DNA of 19,030 nt from Polaromonas sp. (lineage in GTDB: Bacteria > Pseudomonadota > Gammaproteobacteria > Burkholderiales > Burkholderiaceae). Under the pieces are notes generated by a model that did no database searches, was not told the origin of the DNA, and saw only the letters and a list, made by a program, of their open reading frames with translations. The translations under genes were made by a program, and so were the position numbers. This document shows, one piece after another, positions 13,339-19,030 of this stretch (position 1 is its first letter; each line of letters begins with the position of its first letter). The stretch is taken from assembly GCA_013823505.1 (NCBI GenBank), contig PNMH01000074.1, forward strand, positions 1 to 19,030, given 5' to 3'.

Positions 13339-14358
13339 TCACTTCACCAACGCCGGGTTCAGCACGCCGTGCGCCTGCTGATCGGCGTGGTAAGAGCTGC
13401 GCACCATGGCGCCCACAGCGGCGTGGGTGAAGCCCATCTTGTAGGCCTCGGCCTCGAACATCTTGAAGGTGTCCGGGTGCACGTAGCGGCGCACCGGCAG
13501 GTGGTGGCCGCTGGGAGCGAGGTACTGCCCGATGGTGAGCATGTCGATGTCGTGCGCGCGCATGTCGCGCATGACTTCCAGGATCTCCTCGTCCGTTTCA
13601 CCCAGGCCGACCATGAGGCCGCTCTTCGTCGGCACGTGCGGGAACAGCGCCTTGAACTTCTTGAGCAGGTTCAGGCTGAACTGGTAGTCGGAGCCTGGGC
13701 GCGCTTCCTTGTAGAGGCGCGGCACGGTCTCCATGTTGTGGTTCATCACGTCGGGCGGCGCTGCCTTGAGGATCTCCAGTGCGCGGTCGTCGCGGCCGCG
13801 AAAGTCGGGCACCAGCACTTCGATCTGGGTGTGTGGCGACAGCGCGCGTGTCTTCTCGATACAGGCCACGAAATGGCCAGCGCCGCCATCCCGCAGGTCG
13901 TCCCGGTCCACGCTGGTGATCACCACGTACTTCAACTGGAGCTGCGCGATCGTCTTGGCGAGGTTGTCGGGTTCGTTCACATCGAGCGGGTCGGGGCGGC
14001 CATGGCCCACGTCGCAGAACGGGCAGCGGCGCGTGCACTTGTCGCCCATGATCATGAAGGTGGCTGTGCCCTTGCCGAAGCACTCGCCGATGTTGGGGCA
14101 GCTCGCCTCTTCGCACACCGTCACCAGCTTGTTGGTGCGCAGGATGTCCTTGATCTCGTAGAAACGGGTGGTGGGGCTGCCGGCTTTCACACGGATCCAC
14201 TCCGGCTTCTTGAGCACCTCGGCCGGCACGATCTTGATCGGGATGCGCGATGTCTTGGCCTGGCTCTTCTGCTTGGCCGTGGCGTCGTAGCTGGCGGCGG
14301 GCTGGGCTTCGCGCACGGTGGTGTCGGCTGCGGCAGCGGAGGTATCGGTGGAGTTCAT
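13339..14358 (-). CDS. lipA: Lipoyl synthase
   Basis: A 339-aa radical SAM enzyme that inserts two sulfur atoms into protein-bound octanoyl groups to make lipoyl cofactors of 2-oxoacid dehydrogenases and the glycine cleavage system. The auxiliary iron-sulfur cluster cysteines are Cys82, Cys87 and Cys93 ([13 protein letters not shown]). The radical SAM cysteines are Cys108, Cys112 and Cys115 (CTRRCPFC). The C-terminal serine ligand lies in VRSSYHAD (residues 319-326). The first 40 residues are a variable, Ala/Thr-rich extension. It follows lipB by 36 bases. No good Shine-Dalgarno site precedes ATG 14358. Confidence 0.98.
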   Translation of the reverse strand: MNSTDTSAAAADTTVREAQPAASYDATAKQKSQAKTSRIPIKIVPAEVLKKPEWIRVKAGSPTTRFYEIKDILRTNKLVTVCEEASCPNIGECFGKGTATFMIMGDKCTRRCPFCDVGHGRPDPLDVNEPDNLAKTIAQLQLKYVVITSVDRDDLRDGGAGHFVACIEKTRALSPHTQIEVLVPDFRGRDDRALEILKAAPPDVMNHNMETVPRLYKEARPGSDYQFSLNLLKKFKALFPHVPTKSGLMVGLGETDEEILEVMRDMRAHDIDMLTIGQYLAPSGHHLPVRRYVHPDTFKMFEAEAYKMGFTHAAVGAMVRSSYHADQQAHGVLNPALVK

Positions 14359-14394
14359 GGCGGCGGCGCGTTTGGCGCGTGGAGTCGGGGTTGT

Positions 14395-15087
14395 TCAGGG
14401 TGACAAGGAGGCGCCGAGCTTCTGGCTCAACACATGCGCGGCCTCGTCCCAGGAAACCGCCACCCCGATTGTAGAAAGGTCCACCGTTTGGAGGCCCGTG
14501 TAGCCACACGGGTTGATTCGCTGGAAGGGTTGCAGGTCCATCGCCACGTTGAGCGCCACACCGTGGTAGGTGCAGTGGCGGCTGACCTTGATGCCGAGCG
14601 CAGCGATCTTGCCCAGACCGGTGAAGTCGGGCTCGGGCGCCGGCTCGCCAGGCGCGCGCCGCTGCGGGCGCTGAGGCAGCAGGGCGTGGCTGAAAGGGTC
14701 GTCCAGCCGCACGTAGATGCCGGGGGCACCAGCCACGCGGTGACCCGTGACCTGGAAAGCCGCCAGCGTGCGGAGCACGGCCTCTTCGACCCGGTAGACG
14801 AATTCCTTGACGTAGTAGCCCGCACGCTGCAAGTCGACCAGCGGATAGGCCACCACCTGACCGGGGCCGTGGTAGGTCACCTGGCCACCCCGGTTGGTCT
14901 GCACCAAGGGGATGTCGCCGGGGGCGAGCAGGTGGTCTTCGCGACCCGCCAGTCCCTGCGTGAAGACGGGCGGGTGTTCGCAGATCCAGAGCTCGTCGCC
15001 GGACTCGGCCATGCGCTCAGCCGTGAAGGCCTGCATGGCCTGGTAAGTCGCGTCGTAAGGAACCCGACCCAGTGAGCGGATGTTCAC
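14395..15087 (-). CDS. lipB: Lipoyl(octanoyl) transferase
   Basis: A 230-aa enzyme that moves octanoate from acyl carrier protein to lipoyl domains, the step before LipA. Conserved blocks are [30 protein letters not shown], the catalytic lysine Lys160 in [20 protein letters not shown], and the catalytic cysteine Cys194 in INPCGYTGL. Residues about 129-156 form a Pro/Arg-rich insertion just before the catalytic lysine segment. The start is GTG 15087, which overlaps the ybeD stop (GTGA), so the two are translationally coupled. Confidence 0.97.
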   Translation of the reverse strand: MNIRSLGRVPYDATYQAMQAFTAERMAESGDELWICEHPPVFTQGLAGREDHLLAPGDIPLVQTNRGGQVTYHGPGQVVAYPLVDLQRAGYYVKEFVYRVEEAVLRTLAAFQVTGHRVAGAPGIYVRLDDPFSHALLPQRPQRRAPGEPAPEPDFTGLGKIAALGIKVSRHCTYHGVALNVAMDLQPFQRINPCGYTGLQTVDLSTIGVAVSWDEAAHVLSQKLGASLSP

Positions 15088-15368
15088 AAGACGATCTTGA
15101 CCATGGGGTGCGTGGTCAGCGTGCGGTAAAGCTCGTCGAGCTGTTCGCGGCTGGTGACGTGCACGCTCAGCGTGAGGCCCATGTAGTTGCCGGCTTTGCT
15201 CGGGCGCTGCTCCACGGTGCCGGGGTCGAACGTGGCATCGAAGGCCTTGGCCACGTGCACCATCGCGTCGACAAAACCCTCCACGTTCGCCCCCATCACC
15301 TTGATGGGAAATTGTGTGGGGTACTCGATGAGGGATTGCTCGGGCGGGATCTCGCGGGGTTGTTCCAT
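15084..15368 (-). CDS. ybeD: YbeD/DUF493 family protein
   Basis: A 94-aa small alpha/beta protein of the DUF493 (YbeD) family, which precedes lipB in many proteobacteria. Family features are [20 protein letters not shown], the [19 protein letters not shown] strand-helix pair and the ending [15 protein letters not shown]. The fold is ACT-like and a regulatory role is suspected, but its function is not established. The start at ATG 15368 is fixed by GGAGAA (15379-15374) five bases upstream. The longer upstream frame lacks conservation. It is the first gene of the minus-strand lip unit. Confidence 0.93.
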   Translation of the reverse strand: MEQPREIPPEQSLIEYPTQFPIKVMGANVEGFVDAMVHVAKAFDATFDPGTVEQRPSKAGNYMGLTLSVHVTSREQLDELYRTLTTHPMVKIVL

Positions 15369-15472
15369 GGTGGTTCTCCGGTTCAGGCCGACACAGCGGT
15401 TCCCGTCCGCGGCGGTCAGGAAACGATTATCGACGGCGGCTCCGGCGAAGAACGGGAAAGCTCCGCCCAGCC

Positions 15473-15503
15473 TTGACGGAGCCATGGGGTTTCTACGTAT
15501 AAT
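15473..15503 (+). promoter_or_regulatory. Sigma-70-like promoter for the atp operon
   Basis: TTGACG (15473-15478) and a consensus TATAAT (15498-15503) are separated by 19 bases, and transcription would start near 15510, about 40 bases before atpI. The spacer is two bases longer than the optimum. The 182-base gap is shared with the divergent ybeD gene. For ybeD I see only a GATAAT (15431-15426, minus) without a convincing -35. Confidence 0.65.
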
Positions 15504-15550
15504 CAGCGGCTTTGCGAATGTCACCCAACGTAACCTGTCTGTAACCATCC

Positions 15551-16066
15551 ATGTCGACAATGCAACGCGTCGATCCGGAGTCGCAGGCCCAGGCAGACGG
15601 GGTAGATGGTGAGCATGAGAATGAATTCAAGCCGCTGACGCGCGAAGAAGCGCAGCAGTGGCGAGCCCGCCAGCCGGCTCTGTCCTTGTGGCGTCTGGTG
15701 GGGTTGCAGTTGTTGGTGGGCTCGTCCGCGAGCCTGTTGGCCTGGTTGTTCACGCAATCGGTCCCGGTGGCTTGGTCCGTGCTGTACGGCGCGGCGTCGG
15801 TGGTGTTGCCTTCGGCTCTGATGGCCTATGGCCTGACATCGAGTGCATTGAGTCGCCTGCTGGCGGGTTATGCGCAAGCCGCCTTTGCGGGGTTTTTGTT
15901 GTGGGAGGGGGTGAAGATTTTGTTGGTGGTGGCCATGCTGTGGTCGGCGCCCCGAATCGTCCCCGAGCTGAATTGGCTGGGCCTGTTGGCAGGCTTGGTG
16001 TTGGTCCTCAAGGTGTACTGGTTTGGATTCTGGATCCAGACCCGGCGCGCAAATCTAAACGGTTGA
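15551..16066 (+). CDS. atpI: ATP synthase subunit I
   Basis: A 171-aa inner-membrane protein of the AtpI family, which helps assemble the c-ring and is not part of the finished enzyme. After a polar N-terminal region of about 45 residues there are four hydrophobic segments: LVGLQLLVGSSASLLAWLF, VLYGAASVVLPSALMAYGL, AGFLLWEGVKILLVVAML and LLAGLVLVLKVYWFGFW. The short polar C-terminus TRRANLNG fits the family. It begins about 40 bases after the predicted transcription start and precedes atpB by 27 bases. No clear Shine-Dalgarno site precedes ATG 15551. The ATG at 15560 is an alternative start. Confidence 0.88.
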   Translation: MSTMQRVDPESQAQADGVDGEHENEFKPLTREEAQQWRARQPALSLWRLVGLQLLVGSSASLLAWLFTQSVPVAWSVLYGAASVVLPSALMAYGLTSSALSRLLAGYAQAAFAGFLLWEGVKILLVVAMLWSAPRIVPELNWLGLLAGLVLVLKVYWFGFWIQTRRANLNG

Positions 16067-16093
16067 ATTTCCGACAAATCGGTGCAAACGAAC

Positions 16094-17292
<1,199 letters not shown>

Positions 17293-17300
17293 TGGGATTT

Positions 17301-17317
17301 GCTGCCGCGTCGGCAGC
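17301..17317 (+). other. Intercistronic hairpin between atpE and atpF
   Basis: GCTGCCG (17301-17307) and CGGCAGC (17311-17317) form a perfect 7-bp stem with a CGT loop, eight bases after the atpE stop. No T run follows, so it is not a terminator. It might protect the atpE end of the mRNA. The rest of the 123-base gap holds weaker inverted repeats and a purine-rich ribosome binding site for atpF (AAAGG at 17404-17408). Confidence 0.5.
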
Positions 17318-17415
17318 GCACTGAGCGGCGGGGTCTCCATGGCCCATCGCTGCCAGCGCACCGACGCAGCGGCAAGTGCATCACCACTTATGTCAACACA
17401 CAGAAAGGCGTTGCG

Positions 17416-17886
17416 ATGAATATCAATGCAACCCTCTTTGCGCAGGCCATCGTCTTTGCGATCCTGGTGTGGTTCACGATGAAATTCGTGTGGCCCCCAA
17501 TCGCCAAGGCACTCGATGAGCGTGCGTTGAAGATTTCCGAAGGTCTGGCGGCTTCCGAAAAAGCCAAGTCCGAACTGGCCGTGGCCAACAAGCGTGTGGA
17601 AGAAGAGTTGGGCAAATCGCGCAACGAAGCCGCCACCCGTCTGGCTGACGCCGAGCGCCGTGCGCAGACCGTGATCGAAGAGGCCAAGGCGCGCGCGACC
17701 GATGAAGCCAACAAGATCGTCGCCGCAGCTCACCTCGAAGCGGAACAGCAGGTCGTGAAGGCCCGCGAAGCGTTGCGCGAGCAAGTGGCTGCGCTGGCTG
17801 TCAAAGGTGCAGAGCAGATCCTCAAGCGCGAAGTCAACGCCGGCGTTCACGCCGAGTTGCTGAGTCGCCTGAAGACCGAGCTCTGA
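17416..17886 (+). CDS. atpF: ATP synthase Fo subunit b
   Basis: A 156-aa subunit of the peripheral stalk that joins subunit a to F1. One N-terminal membrane helix ([20 protein letters not shown]) is followed by the conserved [12 protein letters not shown] and then by a long charged coiled-coil (about residues 35-140). The length equals that of E. coli subunit b (156 aa). The start at ATG 17416 is supported by AAAGG at 17404-17408 and by the membrane segment beginning at once. The in-frame codons upstream are not conserved in type. Confidence 0.97.
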   Translation: MNINATLFAQAIVFAILVWFTMKFVWPPIAKALDERALKISEGLAASEKAKSELAVANKRVEEELGKSRNEAATRLADAERRAQTVIEEAKARATDEANKIVAAAHLEAEQQVVKAREALREQVAALAVKGAEQILKREVNAGVHAELLSRLKTEL

Positions 17887-17914
17887 TCCACCGACACGGC
17901 ACCAAAGGACAACC

Positions 17915-18448
17915 ATGGCCGAAATCGCCACCATTGCCCGCCCTTATGCGGAAGCGCTGTTCCAGGCCTCGGGCGCTGGCGCGGCAGGTACCGCCGCCTG
18001 GCTCGACGAGCTGGCGTCGGTGGCTGCCGATGAACAGCTTCGCCTGTACGCCGACAACCCCCGGACCACACCCGAACAGGTGTTCAGTCTGGTGACCGGT
18101 GTGGTCAAGACGAGTCTGCCCGCGATGGCGCAGAACTTCCTGCGCACCGTGATCGACAATGGCCGTCTCGCCGCGCTGCCTGAAATCGCGGACCAGTTCC
18201 GCGCCTTGAAGAACGCGCAACAGGGCGCGTTCGACGCCGTGGTCTACAGCGCGTTTGCGATCGACAGCGCTGCGCTGGCCGATCTCTCCGGTGTGCTGGA
18301 GAAGCGCTTTGCCCGCAAGCTCAACCTCCAGGTCGAACTGCAACCCGAACTGATCGGCGGCATTCGCGTGGTGGTGGGCGATGAAGTGCTCGACACCTCG
18401 ATCAAAGCCCGCCTGGAACACATGAAATCCGCCCTGACTGCGGCCTGA
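17915..18448 (+). CDS. atpH: ATP synthase F1 subunit delta
   Basis: A 177-aa subunit that links the b-subunit stalk to the top of the alpha/beta hexamer. Family features are the N-terminal [14 protein letters not shown], the middle [20 protein letters not shown] and the C-terminal [20 protein letters not shown]. The length equals that of E. coli delta (177 aa). AAAGGA at 17904-17909 precedes the ATG by five bases. It stands between atpF (28-base gap) and atpA (65-base gap), in the standard atp order. Confidence 0.97.
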   Translation: MAEIATIARPYAEALFQASGAGAAGTAAWLDELASVAADEQLRLYADNPRTTPEQVFSLVTGVVKTSLPAMAQNFLRTVIDNGRLAALPEIADQFRALKNAQQGAFDAVVYSAFAIDSAALADLSGVLEKRFARKLNLQVELQPELIGGIRVVVGDEVLDTSIKARLEHMKSALTAA

Positions 18449-18513
18449 CACCGGTTTAAACGCTGTCTCCCCGCGCCCGCCTGCTCACCATTTAACGAAA
18501 GAAGGAAAGAGTC

Positions 18514-19030
18514 ATGCAACTCAATCCCGCTGAAATCTCCGAACTGATCAAGTCCCGCATCGAGGGACTGGGCACATCAACCGATGTGCGCAACCAGGGC
18601 ACCGTGGTGTCGGTGACCGACGGTATCGTCCGCGTCCACGGCCTGTCCGACGTGATGCAGGGCGAGATGTTGGAATTCCCGGCCAACAAGGATGGCGTGC
18701 CTTCCTTCGGCCTGGCGCTGAACCTGGAGCGTGACTCCGTGGGCGCCGTGATTCTGGGTGAGTACGAGCACATCTCCGAAGGCGAGACCGTGAAGTGCAC
18801 GGGCCGCATTCTGGAAGTGCCGGTGGGTCCCGAGCTGATTGGCCGTGTGGTCAACGCCTTGGGCGCCCCCATCGACGGTAAAGGCCCGATCAACGCCAAG
18901 ATGACCGACGTGATCGAGAAGGTCGCGCCAGGCGTGATTGCTCGTAAATCGGTGGACCAGCCAGTGCAGACCGGCCTGAAGTCGATCGACTCGATGGTGC
19001 CCGTCGGCCGTGGCCAGCGCGAGCTGATCA
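18514..19030 (+). CDS. atpA: ATP synthase F1 subunit alpha (3' truncated by window end)
   Basis: The first 172 codons of the alpha subunit, the non-catalytic nucleotide-binding partner of beta. The start [18 protein letters not shown] is typical. The N-terminal barrel follows, with [20 protein letters not shown] and [20 protein letters not shown], and then [15 protein letters not shown]. The window ends at PVGRGQREL, just before the Walker A P-loop (normally GDRQTGKT). AAGGA at 18502-18506 precedes the ATG at 18514. The frame is open to the edge, and the truncation is only that of the window. Confidence 0.97.
   Translation, partial: MQLNPAEISELIKSRIEGLGTSTDVRNQGTVVSVTDGIVRVHGLSDVMQGEMLEFPANKDGVPSFGLALNLERDSVGAVILGEYEHISEGETVKCTGRILEVPVGPELIGRVVNALGAPIDGKGPINAKMTDVIEKVAPGVIARKSVDQPVQTGLKSIDSMVPVGRGQRELI

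Noticed and set aside
13303..14403. A 366-codon plus-strand frame over lipA
   Set aside because: It is antisense to lipoyl synthase with all cluster cysteines intact; the His/Val-rich composition is a shadow of lipA codons.

Overview
The window is GC-rich, densely coded chromosomal DNA from a betaproteobacterium. It is most likely a Burkholderiales/Comamonadaceae member, near Hydrogenophaga, Acidovorax or Variovorax. This rests on protein style (long S3 tail, LipA/LipB/YbeD and AtpI-atp sequences), on a minimal EIIA-HPr-EI phosphorelay, and on a GC-rich intergenic element resembling a repeat I remember from Comamonadaceae genomes. No search was run, so the taxonomy is inference. I see no rRNA, tRNA, CRISPR array, insertion sequence, phage gene or other sign of a recently acquired island.

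Layout. (1) 1-1712: the 3' end of the S10 ribosomal protein operon, rpsC (5' truncated)-rplP-rpmC-rpsQ, closed by a strong terminator. (2) 1778-2929: a Prx5-like peroxiredoxin and a convergent GNAT acetyltransferase around a bidirectional terminator. (3) 2996-5637: a redox neighbourhood with a membrane cytochrome b (-), a divergent periplasmic cytochrome c' (+), a TlpA-like thioredoxin lipoprotein (-) and a divergent exported DUF4197 protein (+). (4) 5653-7340: a class III CoA-transferase followed by a small thioredoxin-fold protein, both on the minus strand. (5) 7407-11662: a tightly packed plus-strand unit, lipoprotein-MFS transporter-EIIA(Man type)-HPr-EI, with three overlapping gene junctions. 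(6) 11671-11745: a repeat-like element between convergent units. (7) 11756-15368: a minus-strand unit ybeD-lipB-lipA-araC-eamA, combining lipoate biosynthesis with a short AraC-type regulator and a DMT exporter. (8) 15473-19030: the start of the F1Fo ATP synthase operon, atpI-atpB-atpE-atpF-atpH-atpA (atpA cut by the window end just before its P-loop).

How the genes work together. Most of the window is housekeeping: translation, lipoylation and oxidative phosphorylation. The PTS proteins have no sugar permease beside them, so they look like a regulatory phosphorelay. The cytochrome b/cytochrome c'/TlpA group suggests a small envelope electron-transfer or nitric-oxide-handling cluster. The atp operon shows a pyrimidine-rich leader before atpE and a hairpin after it, consistent with the need for many c subunits per complex.

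I did not find a clearly new biological system. The best leads are a 17-bp direct repeat with 21-bp period just upstream of the exporter gene and beside an AraC-family gene (the half-site geometry known for AraC), the AraC gene placed one base after lipA, a GGAAC palindrome between the divergent cytochrome genes, and the unknown lipoprotein-MFS pair leading into the PTS genes.
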